From an uncultured Marvinbryantia sp. (GTDB lineage Bacteria > Bacillota > Clostridia > Lachnospirales > Lachnospiraceae): 64,000 nucleotides of DNA. How positions within the stretch are numbered: position 1 is the first letter of the stretch; every line of letters begins with the position of its first letter. Below the pieces are notes generated by a model. That model ran no database searches, was not told the DNA's origin, and saw nothing but the letters and a program-made list of their open reading frames with translations. Position numbers and translations under genes: made by a program. The stretch lies in assembly GCA_937915375.1 (NCBI GenBank), contig CALDMO010000016.1:1-64000 (forward strand). Direction: 5' to 3'. Below are positions 25,567-34,700 of the stretch, one piece after another.

Positions 25567-28500
25567 ATGCTGTCACGCTTCAGCGTAAAGCGTCCCTACA
25601 CCGTAGTTGTGGGCGTTGTTTTAATTTTGATTTTAGGATATGTATCCTTTACAGGTATGAAAACAGATCTTTTGCCGGATATGACGCTGCCGTATGCGCT
25701 TGTGTATACAACGTATCCGGGGGCGAGTCCGGAAGAGGTGGAAACAGTTGTCACACGTCCGGTGGAACAGTCGATGGCGACAATCAGTAATATTGAATCC
25801 ATTAGTTCTGTTTCGGCTGAGAATCTTTCTATGGTTGTGCTGGAGTTTTCTCAATCGGCAAATATGGATGCAGTTACGATAGAGATGCGGGAGAGTCTCG
25901 ATCAGATTGAGGGATACTGGGATGAAAGTATCGGCAGTCCGATTATTATGAAGATGAATCCGGATATGATGCCGGTTATGACAGCAGCTCTGGAGTCGGG
26001 AGATATGTCCCAGTCAGAGCTTACGGATTTGGTGAATAGTACGATTTTACCGGAACTGGAGAGTATTGAGGGGGTTGCTTCGGTCAGCACCTCGGGAACG
26101 ATTGAAGAACAGGTTCAGGTGACGATCCGAGAGGATAAAATTAAGGAAGCAAATAAGAAAATACGCGCGGCTTTGGATGAACAGTTTGCGGAAGCGGAAA
26201 GTGAGCTGCAGGAGGCGAAAGCGGAGGCGGAAAACGGCGAATCTCAGCTGCAGAGTGGTCAGGATCAACTGGCAGGCGGCATGGGAGATGCGCAGGGACA
26301 GATTTCTTCTGGTACTTCGCAGATGTTAAGCGGTCAGATTGAAATTGACAATAAACTTGCGCAGGTGGCGCAGGGACTTGCACAGCTTGACGCGTCCGAA
26401 CAGGAACTGCTGGCACAGGAACAGCAGATACTGGCAGGCGAACAGGCGTTGGCGCAGCTGCCGGTGCAGCTGGCGGCGCTGGAAGCACAGAGAGCACAGG
26501 TACAGCAGGGAATTGAAATGCTGGAAGAGGCGCCCGGGCAGTTGGAGGTATTGGATCAGGTGATTGCCGGTCTGGAGGAGCAGATTGAAGCGTTGGAAAA
26601 TGCGGGGCAGACAGAAATTCAGCCGCCGACGGAAACACCGGATACGGAAGAAGGGGGTCAAAATCCGGGCGGTGATGAAGGGGCAGGAGGAGAAACACCG
26701 GATAGCGGAGCAAATACGGAAAATAATCCGGGAGAAACCGCTCCGCCTGTATCGGAGCAGACACCGGAAACATCTGCGCCGGAACCGCCTGTACAGGAGA
26801 ATGTGCCGGAGACGCCCGTACCGGAAACATCTGCGCCGGAGTCTTCCGCACAGGAAGTACAGCCAGAAACTGCGGCAGTAGTTCCTGCAGAAAATCCGGA
26901 TATGCAGAGCTCAGCAGAGGAACTGCTGACAGATACAGAGGAACTGCAAAAGGTGATTGAACAGATTGCAGGCAGCAATTCGAGTGTTTCGGTTGGCAGT
27001 ATTACGGATATCTTAAACGGTATTCAGTCAACCTTAGATCTTGCGGCGCTGCAACAGGAATTGCTGAAATATCAGACCATTAAAACAGAGCTGCTGACCG
27101 GGCTGGCTTCGGTGGGAGTGGATACCGGTAAAACGGGCGCAGCGCTGGCGGAGCATATTGATTCGGTAAAAACAGAGCTGATTAATAACCGGATGCAGTT
27201 GGATGACGGCATCCGTCAGCTGCAGAAAAATATTGATGAAACTCCGCAGCAGATGGAAACGATTGCCGCAGGCAAACAGGCAATTGCGGATGGTAAGGCG
27301 CAGATTGCCGACGGACGCGCGCAGCTGCAGAATGCGAAGACACAGCTTGAGAATGCAAAAGCGCAGATTGCCAGCGGTCAAAAAGGCGCGGCGCAGGCGA
27401 TTGGTGAGTTGAATAAGGCGCAGATTTCCGCGACAATTGAAATGGCTGCCGGAAAAGCACAGTTAAGTTCAGGCAAACAGCAGATTGAGGCAGCGCTCGA
27501 TCAGATTGAAAAACAGAAGGAAACTGCTTACGGACAGGCCGATGTCAGCAAGATAGTTACTGCTGATATGGTAAAAGGCATTTTAGCGGCGCAGAATTTC
27601 AGTATGCCGGCCGGTTATGTCACGGAGGAGGGCATTGATTTTCTGGTGCGTGTAGGCAATAAGCTGTCTGAGGTAGAACAGCTGGGAAATCTGATTATTC
27701 TGGATCTGCATATGGAGGATGTGGAGCCAATTCTGCTTTCCGATGTAGCGGATATAGCGATCCTTGATAACAGTGATAAAGTATATGCAAAAATCAACGG
27801 AAATTCCGGCGTAGTGTTCTCCATGCAGAAGCAGTCGGGTTATTCGACAGGAGAGGTATCCAAACGCATCAAGGAAAAATTTGCGGAACTGGAAGGGCTT
27901 AACGCAAATATCCATTTTATCAGTCTGATGGATCAGGGCATTTATATTGATCTGGTAGTGGATTCCGTGATTCAGAATATGCTTTCGGGAGCAGTGCTGG
28001 CAATTCTGGTATTGCTGTTGTTTTTGAAGAGCATCCGTCCGACGCTGGTAATCGCCTTTTCCATTCCGATCAGTATTATGACGGCGATTGTTCTGATGTA
28101 TTTTACCGGCATCAATTTGAATATTATTTCGCTGTCGGGACTGGCGCTTGGTATCGGTATGCTGGTGGATAACTCCATTGTAGTTATTGAAAATATTTAT
28201 CGTATGCGCGGCGAGGGTGTGTCTGCAAAAAAAGCGGCTGTTGAAGGCGCGCGCCAGGTGGCAGGAGCAATTGCGGCGTCTACATTGACAACGATCTGTG
28301 TGTTTGCGCCGATTGTTTTCACTGAGGGGATTACCAGACAGCTTTTTGTGGATATGGGGCTGACGATTGCGTATTCGCTGTTGGCCAGTCTTGTAGTAGC
28401 ATTGACGCTGGTACCGATGATGGGAGCCGGGCTTTTGAAAAACACGAAGGAAAAAAGATCTCCAATTTTTGAACGGATCCAGAACGGTTATGCGCGATTA

Positions 28501-30039
28501 CTGGGCTGGTCTTTGAAAGGAAAAATTCTGGTTGTGTTGTTGGCTTTTGTCTTACTGGGAGGAAGCGCTTATCTGGCAGTTTCCAAGGGAACGGCGTTTA
28601 TGCCGGAGATGGAGAGTACACAGGTAGCTGTTACTTTACATATGCCGGAAGGAAGTACGCTCAATGAGACAGGCGCAATGGCAGATCGTGTGATGAAACG
28701 GATTCTGACGATTTCGGATGTTACTGATGTCGGTGCAATGGCAGCCACATCTTCCGCAGCGGCAATGATGGGAGGCAGTCAGGAGGCGAATGCCGAGGAA
28801 GTTTCCATTTATGTGCTGCTGTCAGAAGAAAAAACGATCAGCAATGATGATCTAGTGACAGAAATTCTGGATAAGACGGCAGATCTTGGCTGTGAGTTGG
28901 ACGTGAACACCTCAACAATGGATATGTCGGCGCTGGGTGGTACCGGGATTTCCATCCATATTAAGGGACGTGATCTGGATGAACTGAAACGGATGGCATC
29001 CGAGGTAGCGGAGATGGTATCCGGTGTGGAAGGCACCCAGAATGTGTCTGACGGTATTGAAGAAAAGACGCTGGAAATGCGTTTAGTGGTAGATAAAAAC
29101 AAGGCGATGAGCTATCAGCTGACAACTGCGCAGGTGTTCCAGTTCTTACAGCAGAAGCTGGCAGATGCGAGTACGGCAACAACGCTTTCGACACTTTCGA
29201 AAGATTATCCGGTGCTGGTAGTCAGTGACACAGATGAGACATTGACGAGGGAGAAGATTAAAAACCTGACGATTACCGGAAAGGACGAGGAAAATCAGGA
29301 TATAGAAGTGCCGATCGCGGATCTGGTGGAATTTCAGGATACGGAAGGATTTTCTTCTATTAACCGGGAAGCGCAGACGCGCTATGTAACCGTTACAGCA
29401 GAAATTGGAAGCGATTACAATATTGGTCTTGTTTCGGCGGAGATTGAAAAAGTGCTTGCGGATTATGAAGTGCCGAAGGGGTACGCGCTGGAAATGGCAG
29501 GTGAGGATGAGACGATCAACGAGGCAATGGGAGAAGTCGTGAAGATGCTTGCACTGGCGGTAGCGTTTATGTACCTCATTATGGTAGCACAGTTCCAGTC
29601 CCTGCTTTCGCCGTTTATTATCATGTTTACGATCCCGCTGGCATTTACCGGAGGATTTTTCGGATTATATCTGACGGACAGTCCGGTCAGCGTTATTGCG
29701 ATGATTGGTTTTGTTATGCTGTCTGGTATCATCGTAAATAACGGTATTGTATTGGTAGACTATATCAATCAGCTGCGGCGAGAGGGCATGGATAAAAAAC
29801 AGGCGATCATTGAGTCGGGCAGAACGAGACTTCGTCCGATTATTATGACGGCGCTGACAACAATCCTTGGACTGATGCCGATGGCAGTAGGTATGGGGAT
29901 GGGTGCCGATATGATACAACCAATGGCGATCGTTACGGTCGGCGGTTTGGTGTATGGTACCTTACTGACACTGTTTGTGGTGCCATGTATTTATGATCTG
30001 CTGAACCGCAAAAAAGATATGACGGAAGAAGAAATATAA
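25567..30039 (+). CDS. RND-family exporter with a 455-residue coiled-coil/Pro-Glu insertion
   Basis: A 1490-residue protein of the AcrB/HAE1 RND family (usual length about 1040). The first membrane helix is at about 10-30; PGASPEEVETVVTRPVEQ and GVASVSTSG mark the first extracytoplasmic lobe. Near residue 195 the expected continuation of the lobe is interrupted. Residues 200-345 are Gln/Gly/Leu-rich coiled coil, 347-445 are Pro/Glu/Thr-rich, and 450-655 are again coiled coil. The RND sequence resumes at about 660 with ADMVKGILAAQN. The proton-relay region has ALGIGMLVDNSIVVIENIYR, and the second membrane half is complete. GGGGAGGAA precedes the ATG. The substrate is unknown; no adaptor gene is adjacent. 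Confidence 0.88.
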   Translation: MLSRFSVKRPYTVVVGVVLILILGYVSFTGMKTDLLPDMTLPYALVYTTYPGASPEEVETVVTRPVEQSMATISNIESISSVSAENLSMVVLEFSQSANMDAVTIEMRESLDQIEGYWDESIGSPIIMKMNPDMMPVMTAALESGDMSQSELTDLVNSTILPELESIEGVASVSTSGTIEEQVQVTIREDKIKEANKKIRAALDEQFAEAESELQEAKAEAENGESQLQSGQDQLAGGMGDAQGQISSGTSQMLSGQIEIDNKLAQVAQGLAQLDASEQELLAQEQQILAGEQALAQLPVQLAALEAQRAQVQQGIEMLEEAPGQLEVLDQVIAGLEEQIEALENAGQTEIQPPTETPDTEEGGQNPGGDEGAGGETPDSGANTENNPGETAPPVSEQTPETSAPEPPVQENVPETPVPETSAPESSAQEVQPETAAVVPAENPDMQSSAEELLTDTEELQKVIEQIAGSNSSVSVGSITDILNGIQSTLDLAALQQELLKYQTIKTELLTGLASVGVDTGKTGAALAEHIDSVKTELINNRMQLDDGIRQLQKNIDETPQQMETIAAGKQAIADGKAQIADGRAQLQNAKTQLENAKAQIASGQKGAAQAIGELNKAQISATIEMAAGKAQLSSGKQQIEAALDQIEKQKETAYGQADVSKIVTADMVKGILAAQNFSMPAGYVTEEGIDFLVRVGNKLSEVEQLGNLIILDLHMEDVEPILLSDVADIAILDNSDKVYAKINGNSGVVFSMQKQSGYSTGEVSKRIKEKFAELEGLNANIHFISLMDQGIYIDLVVDSVIQNMLSGAVLAILVLLLFLKSIRPTLVIAFSIPISIMTAIVLMYFTGINLNIISLSGLALGIGMLVDNSIVVIENIYRMRGEGVSAKKAAVEGARQVAGAIAASTLTTICVFAPIVFTEGITRQLFVDMGLTIAYSLLASLVVALTLVPMMGAGLLKNTKEKRSPIFERIQNGYARLLGWSLKGKILVVLLAFVLLGGSAYLAVSKGTAFMPEMESTQVAVTLHMPEGSTLNETGAMADRVMKRILTISDVTDVGAMAATSSAAAMMGGSQEANAEEVSIYVLLSEEKTISNDDLVTEILDKTADLGCELDVNTSTMDMSALGGTGISIHIKGRDLDELKRMASEVAEMVSGVEGTQNVSDGIEEKTLEMRLVVDKNKAMSYQLTTAQVFQFLQQKLADASTATTLSTLSKDYPVLVVSDTDETLTREKIKNLTITGKDEENQDIEVPIADLVEFQDTEGFSSINREAQTRYVTVTAEIGSDYNIGLVSAEIEKVLADYEVPKGYALEMAGEDETINEAMGEVVKMLALAVAFMYLIMVAQFQSLLSPFIIMFTIPLAFTGGFFGLYLTDSPVSVIAMIGFVMLSGIIVNNGIVLVDYINQLRREGMDKKQAIIESGRTRLRPIIMTALTTILGLMPMAVGMGMGADMIQPMAIVTVGGLVYGTLLTLFVVPCIYDLLNRKKDMTEEEI

Positions 30040-30040
30040 A

Positions 30041-30087
30041 AAAACAGGCTTTCGGGAAGATGCTGAATCTTCCCGAAAGCCTGTTTT
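30041..30087. terminator. Strong bidirectional terminator
   Basis: A 21-bp perfect stem (30041-30061 / 30067-30087) with AAAA and TTTT ends lies between the exporter gene and the convergent PadR cassette. Confidence 0.9.
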
Positions 30088-30098
30088 GGTGATAGAAG

Positions 30099-30725
30099 TT
30101 ATATATCCATATCCCGTTTTACAAAGCTTACCTTTCCGGCTGCGCCTTGACCGACTATCGTGACGCTGTAGATGCCGTCTTCCGGGATAATCAGTTCGCA
30201 AGTATCGTCAGTAAGATTCTGCTTGCGGTAAATCGGAGGAAATCGGATGCTCTTATCTTGGTTCTGGATTTCTGTGGATTCCGAAAGCTCTGCGATTTTC
30301 TGCACGTTTACATTTAGAGATCCGCTGTTTACGGAAATGTCCACATCGAGAATGTCGCCTTTTTTCAGTATCAGATTTTGTGTATCATTGCCGTTTAAGA
30401 CGGTAAAGTCCATGGTGAGCTGAGAATCGTTTCCGGTGCGGCTGCCGTTAAAGGCTGCGCCGATGCCGCCGCTTAAAAATGGCTTGCTGTTCCAGCTGCC
30501 AAGTCCCACGATGCTTCCGTCGTTAAAGGTGACGCCGAACAGTACGTAATGATCAGGACGGAAATGAACGGTCTGATACCAAGGGGTTTTGCCGGGATAC
30601 TGCAGACGTTCTGTTTTAAAATCTGCCTGAAACAGACCAGCAAAGCAGATAGCTGCGCCGATCAGCCAGAAAAGAAATCCAAGTATAATACAGCGTTTTG
30701 TAGAAAAATAATGCTTCAGTTTCAT
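30099..30725 (-). CDS. Membrane-anchored extracytoplasmic protein, last gene of PadR cassette
   Basis: A 208-residue protein with a basic N-terminus and a single hydrophobic segment (about 12-34), then a beta-rich outer domain ending in a basic tail. I do not recognise a precise family; its position after a PadR regulator and a DUF1700 protein is where DUF4097-type or related surface proteins usually occur. The ATG at 30725 overlaps the DUF1700 stop in ATGA. An upstream in-frame extension runs through the DUF1700 gene and is rejected. Confidence 0.7.
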   Translation of the reverse strand: MKLKHYFSTKRCIILGFLFWLIGAAICFAGLFQADFKTERLQYPGKTPWYQTVHFRPDHYVLFGVTFNDGSIVGLGSWNSKPFLSGGIGAAFNGSRTGNDSQLTMDFTVLNGNDTQNLILKKGDILDVDISVNSGSLNVNVQKIAELSESTEIQNQDKSIRFPPIYRKQNLTDDTCELIIPEDGIYSVTIVGQGAAGKVSFVKRDMDI

Positions 30726-31366
30726 GCCTTTGCTCCTTTCTTTCTGCGAAACAGATGTTTCAGCCAGAGCGTAAAACGGACGGTTGCTTTGGCGAATAGT
30801 CTGCCAAGATGTACGGTGGCGAGAGCGGTCAGAATGAACAGGCCGAGCATACCGATGCCGGTGCCGAACTGCACAATGCCAAGCGCTGTATTTCCAATAC
30901 CGATCGGAATCGCGCCAATCAGACTGATGACGGAGAGGACCAATGCGCCGATACTGAGGGAGGCGATCATCAGCGGTACACACCACAGCATAACGTAGGC
31001 GGTTAGTACAAGCAGAGCGCCTGCGGCGGCGAGGCAGACAGCCATGGCGGCGAAGGAGAGCGCCAGCGCTACGATCAAAAGCAGTACACTTGCCCAGAGC
31101 GGCGATCCGATGATCAGCAAAACTGTGGTGAGTACTTTTTTGGAGGAGGATGTGGATGCTTCTGGGGAATCCTTCTGTTCAGCCAGTATCTCGTGGGCGA
31201 TGTCACCGGGAGTGCCGATGCGGCGGATGGCTTCCTGTTCTGTACAGCCGTCTTCCGTATAGTCGTCAATCATTTCACTGTAATAATCGAGATAGCGGCT
31301 GCGGTCAGCTTTTTTTAATTTTTTCAGCTGTTTTTCCAGAGCAGCAAGAAAGTCGGTCTTATTCAT
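30722..31366 (-). CDS. DUF1700 (HAAS domain) membrane protein
   Basis: A 214-residue protein. The N-terminal 65 residues form the helical HAAS/DUF1700 domain, with the signature spacing of LKKLKKADRSRYLDYYSEMIDDY and IRRIGTPGDIAHEIL. Four or more hydrophobic segments follow from about 85 to 185. In this cassette such proteins are thought to relay or sense envelope state for the PadR regulator; that is family-level knowledge. It overlaps padR by eight bases and the downstream gene by four. Confidence 0.82.
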   Translation of the reverse strand: MNKTDFLAALEKQLKKLKKADRSRYLDYYSEMIDDYTEDGCTEQEAIRRIGTPGDIAHEILAEQKDSPEASTSSSKKVLTTVLLIIGSPLWASVLLLIVALALSFAAMAVCLAAAGALLVLTAYVMLWCVPLMIASLSIGALVLSVISLIGAIPIGIGNTALGIVQFGTGIGMLGLFILTALATVHLGRLFAKATVRFTLWLKHLFRRKKGAKA

Positions 31367-31676
31367 GTTCGATAGCTCCTTTCAAAAATTCATATATTTG
31401 CAGCAGTTGCTGCCAGTCGTCCAGAAATTCCCGGGCGCGCGCCTTGCCTGCTTCTGTAATGTAATAATATTTTCGCAGACGGCCGTTGTGTTCCACGGAA
31501 TGCGTTTCTACAAATTTATTTGCTTCCAGACGTTTTAAAATGGGATAAAGCGTGGATTCTGAAATCTCAATGCAGGGCGAGATATCTTTGATAATCTGAT
31601 ATCCATAGGATTCCCTGTTATATAGGGCGCCTAACACAAGAAATTCTAAAAATCCTTTTTTTAACTGACTGTCCAA
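31359..31676 (-). CDS. PadR-family transcriptional regulator
   Basis: A 105-residue winged-helix repressor of the PadR family. LVLGALYNRESYGYQI, SESTLYPILKRLEANKFVE and the basic wing GRLRKYYYITEAG are the conserved blocks, and the C-terminus is a dimerisation helix. It heads an operon with the DUF1700 protein and the membrane protein. A 12-bp perfect inverted repeat covers its promoter, which fits autoregulation. Confidence 0.9.
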   Translation of the reverse strand: MDSQLKKGFLEFLVLGALYNRESYGYQIIKDISPCIEISESTLYPILKRLEANKFVETHSVEHNGRLRKYYYITEAGKARAREFLDDWQQLLQIYEFLKGAIEHE

Positions 31677-31692
31677 ATAAACACCTCCTTAT

Positions 31693-31728
31693 ACATAATA
31701 CTATATAATGCATAGTATTATGTGTCAA
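31693..31728 (-). promoter_or_regulatory. padR promoter with overlapping inverted-repeat operator
   Basis: On the minus strand, TTGACA (31728-31723) and TATAGT are separated by 17 bp. The inverted repeat ACATAATACTAT (31693-31704) / ATAGTATTATGT (31712-31723), perfect over 12 bp with a 7-bp spacer, fills the spacer and -10 region, so a bound PadR dimer would block RNA polymerase. Confidence 0.75.
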
Positions 31729-31827
31729 GAGGTATTTGGGAAAATTTTATATACAAGTTGGGATTGAAGAGAATGGAAAAATAGTGTAAGGTGGAAAAAA
31801 GACTTTTAAAATAAAGGAGCGGGAAGG

Positions 31828-32427
31828 ATGGAAAAAATTATTCTGGCATCGGGATCTCCGCGCCGCAGTGAGCTGCTGGCACAGGTGGGGATTCCGTTTG
31901 AGGTGCTGGTCAGTGAGGCAGATGAGATTATTACAAAGACAGAACCGGGAGAGATCGTGGAGGAGTTGTCTCAGTGTAAGGCAAGAGCAGTGGCGGATAA
32001 GATTACTGTCGGGAAACCTCTTGTTCTGGGAGCGGATACGATCGTCGTTCAGGATGGCAAAGTTCTTGGAAAACCGCATTCGGAAGAAGACGCGTTTCAG
32101 ATGCTGCAAAGCCTTTCCGGATGCACGCATGCTGTGTATACGGGAGTGACGTTTATTCAGGGGACGCGTGAATATTCATTTCATGAGAAAACAGAGGTGT
32201 GTGTATATCCGATGACGGAAGCGGAAATCCGTACTTATATCGCCAGCGGTGACTGCATGGACAAGGCCGGAGCATATGGGATCCAAGGAAGCTTTGCGGC
32301 CTATGTTCAGGGAATCAGCGGTGACTATTATACGGTAATGGGGCTGCCGATCGGACGCGTATATCAGGAATTGAAGAAGTTCTTGCTATTTGGGAAAACG
32401 TGTGATAGGATAAACACAATTGAATAG
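31828..32427 (+). CDS. maf: Maf nucleotide pyrophosphatase
   Basis: A 199-residue Maf/YhdE-type pyrophosphatase, a house-cleaning enzyme that hydrolyses dTTP/UTP or modified nucleotides. The N-terminal ASGSPRRSELL, the catalytic aspartate in LGADTIVV and KPHSEEDAFQMLQSLSG are family hallmarks. AAAGGAG lies before the ATG. The last 45 bases overlap the predicted promoter of the proS T-box leader. Confidence 0.92.
   Translation: MEKIILASGSPRRSELLAQVGIPFEVLVSEADEIITKTEPGEIVEELSQCKARAVADKITVGKPLVLGADTIVVQDGKVLGKPHSEEDAFQMLQSLSGCTHAVYTGVTFIQGTREYSFHEKTEVCVYPMTEAEIRTYIASGDCMDKAGAYGIQGSFAAYVQGISGDYYTVMGLPIGRVYQELKKFLLFGKTCDRINTIE
32383..32411 (+). promoter_or_regulatory. Probable promoter of the proS leader
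   Basis: TTGCTA at 32383-32388 and TAGGAT at 32406-32411 are separated by 17 bp within the end of maf; transcription would begin close to the T-box stem I. Confidence 0.45.
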
Positions 32428-32701
32428 AAAAGCGATGATAAGAAATAGTAGGTGTTTGGAGGTGTCAGAGAGAAGGCGGTTGGTGTGAGCCTTTCACTGA
32501 ATAATACTGAACCGATCTTTGAGCTGTGAGCCGAACGACAATAGGTCAAGTAAGTGTCAACGGGTTCTCCCGTCATAGAGAAAGAGTATCAGGCAATGTG
32601 AAATGCCCTGTACTTTAGAGTGCGGACATATGTTCCGAAGTTAGGTGGTACCGCGGATAGAGATATTCGCCCTAAGCAAATGAATGCTTGGGGCGTTTTT
32701 T
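32420..32701 (+). promoter_or_regulatory. T-box leader of proS (proline-tRNA responsive)
   Basis: The T-box sequence AGGTGGTACCGCGG is at 32643-32656. Stem I features include AGCGATGA near 32430 and the AGAGAG / GGTTGGTG distal segments near 32468-32485. A CCG (Pro) triplet at 32512-32514 in GAACCGATC is the likely specifier codon. The terminator stem GCCCTAAGCA (32669-32678) / TGCTTGGGGC (32685-32694) is followed by six Ts. Uncharged tRNA-Pro should allow read-through into proS. Confidence 0.92.
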
Positions 32702-32749
32702 GTTATTATCAGGAATTTATTTTAGAAAAAGGATGAGGAGGAAACAGCA

Positions 32750-34468
32750 ATGAAACTGGAAAAATTGGTAGGAGATCGTTTTAAGGAGAGACCGTCGGAT
32801 TGTGTAATTGACAGTCACGCACTGATGGTGCGAGGCGGATATATGAAATATGTGGCAAATGGTATTTATTCTTCTTATCTGCCGCTGCGCCGTATTACGC
32901 GTAAAATCGAGCAGATTATTCGGGAGGAAATGGATAAGATAGACGGACAGGAAGTGCAGTTTCCGGTTGTGATGCCGGCATCTCTCTGGCAGGAATCCGG
33001 CAGATATGAGAGCATCGGAAAAGAATTGGTACGTTTTTCAGATCGAAGCGGCAGTCCGTTGGTACTTGGCATGACACATGAAGAAGCGGCAGTGCAGCTG
33101 GTTCGTGAGTATGGTCAGAGCTATTCCCGTTATCCGTTTATGATCTACCAGATTCAGACAAAGTTTCGTGATGAGGCGCGTCCGCGCGCAGGACTGATTC
33201 GTGTACGCGAGTTTACGATGAAGGATGCTTATTCTTTTCATACCAGTCAGGAAGATCTGGAAGAATATTATCAGAAATGCCACAAAGCCTATGAACGGAT
33301 TTTTGCGCGCGCAGGCGTGCCGGAAGTAATTTCTGTTATGTCAGATTCTGGCATGATGGGAGGTAACGTTTCACATGAATTTATGCTGCTGACACCGGTT
33401 GGAGAGGATTCTATTGCAATTTGTAAAGAATGTGGCTATCATGCAAATATGGAAGCGGCAGCTTCGATCATTGAAAAGGTACGCGATGAGCAGTCGGAAG
33501 ATTTGACTCTTGTGCATACGCTGCATATGCAGACGATTGAAGATGTCTGTAATTTCTTAGGCAGCGAGGTGGAGAAATCCTGTAAAGCCGTTGTCTATCA
33601 GAGGAATGAAGATGATAAATATATCGTTCTGTTTTTGCGTGGGGATTTGGAAGTGAATGAGACAAAGGTCACGAATTATCTCGGATGCGAAATCCATCCG
33701 GCCGTGATTACAGAAGAGTGCGGTCTGCACGCTGGATATATCGGACCATACGATTTGCAAGGGGATGTTATTGTACTTTATGATAAATCTTTGGAAGGCG
33801 CAAATAATCTGTGCTGCGGCGCAAACAAAGAGGAGTATCATTACACCGGACTGGATATGACGCGCGATTTGGCAGAGGCAGAGTATCATGACTTTGCGAA
33901 AATCACGGAAGGCGGAATTTGTCCGCAGTGCGGCAAGCCGGTGATTACGATTTCACGCGGAATTGAAGTGGGAAATATCTTTCAGCTGGGGAAAAAATAT
34001 ACAGAGTCTATGAATATGACATACGTGGAAGCGGATGGAGTGAGCATCAGTCATCCGGTGATGGGATGTTATGGAATTGGCGTCGGTCGTTTGGCGGCAG
34101 CGGTGTGTGAAGCGCATCATGATGATTTCGGTCCAATCTGGCCAATGTCGATCGCGCCGTGGCAGGTACATCTGTGCGCGGTACGTCCGGATGATGAAGA
34201 AGTCAAGACTTATGCGGACAATCTGTATGAAGAATTGCAAAATAAGGGCATCGAGGTAATTTACGATGACAGAAAAGTACGTGCGGGAGTAATGTTTTCT
34301 GATGCGGATCTGCTTGGGGTGCCGCTGCGTGCGGTTGTAAGTCCGAGAAATATGAAAGAGGGCGTGATAGAGCTGGTATCAAGAGATAAGACGGTGGCAA
34401 AGAAAGTGGCGCTGGCGGACGCGGTAGAGGAGATTACAAAAACGATATATAGTATGTTGAAAAAATAA
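32750..34468 (+). CDS. proS: Prolyl-tRNA synthetase
   Basis: A 572-residue class II synthetase that charges tRNA-Pro. VMPASLWQESGRY, GMTHEEAAVQLVREYGQSY and QTKFRDEARPRAGLIRVREFTMKDAYSFH cover motifs 1 and 2. Residues about 225-400 form the inserted editing domain, which deacylates Ala-tRNA-Pro. CYGIGVGRLAAAV is motif 3, and a C-terminal anticodon-binding domain follows. Bacterial-type length with the insertion. AGGAGGAAA precedes the ATG. Regulated by the T-box upstream. Confidence 0.97.
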   Translation: MKLEKLVGDRFKERPSDCVIDSHALMVRGGYMKYVANGIYSSYLPLRRITRKIEQIIREEMDKIDGQEVQFPVVMPASLWQESGRYESIGKELVRFSDRSGSPLVLGMTHEEAAVQLVREYGQSYSRYPFMIYQIQTKFRDEARPRAGLIRVREFTMKDAYSFHTSQEDLEEYYQKCHKAYERIFARAGVPEVISVMSDSGMMGGNVSHEFMLLTPVGEDSIAICKECGYHANMEAAASIIEKVRDEQSEDLTLVHTLHMQTIEDVCNFLGSEVEKSCKAVVYQRNEDDKYIVLFLRGDLEVNETKVTNYLGCEIHPAVITEECGLHAGYIGPYDLQGDVIVLYDKSLEGANNLCCGANKEEYHYTGLDMTRDLAEAEYHDFAKITEGGICPQCGKPVITISRGIEVGNIFQLGKKYTESMNMTYVEADGVSISHPVMGCYGIGVGRLAAAVCEAHHDDFGPIWPMSIAPWQVHLCAVRPDDEEVKTYADNLYEELQNKGIEVIYDDRKVRAGVMFSDADLLGVPLRAVVSPRNMKEGVIELVSRDKTVAKKVALADAVEEITKTIYSMLKK

Positions 34469-34515
34469 CAGAATAAAATCTTCTGCTATTCTTTATATAA
34501 AAAAGGAGTATTCAC

Positions 34516-34692
34516 ATGGAAATTTTAATTTGCGACTATGTAGTAGAAACGATTGACGGCGATTATGCGCATCTGCGCAGACTGGATGAGGAATCAGCTG
34601 ATTTAAAACTTGTGGCAAGAGCACTTTTGCCGCCGGAAATAGCGGAGGGCACAAAACTGCATTACGAGATGCTGGAATATACGATTGTGTAG
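34516..34692 (+). CDS. Short conserved-looking protein (58 aa)
   Basis: A 58-residue ORF (MEILICDYVVETIDGDYAHL...) with AAAAGGAG ten bases upstream. It is predicted to be mostly beta strand and acidic. The layout recalls tiny beta-barrel proteins such as DUF3006, but I cannot assign a family. It ends nine bases before the MmcQ/YjbR gene, whose ribosome-binding site overlaps its stop, so the two are probably co-translated. Confidence 0.6.
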   Translation: MEILICDYVVETIDGDYAHLRRLDEESADLKLVARALLPPEIAEGTKLHYEMLEYTIV

Positions 34693-34700
34693 GTGATTTT

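Noticed and set aside
26141..26851. 236-codon Pro-rich open frame on the minus strand
   Set aside because: It mirrors the coiled-coil and Pro/Glu-rich insertion of the RND exporter; the repeats generate open antisense frames.
26700..26870. Short imperfect repeats (ccggaaacatctgcgccgga-like)
   Set aside because: They encode the Pro/Glu/Thr-rich linker of the RND exporter and are explained by the protein repeat, not by a mobile or CRISPR element.
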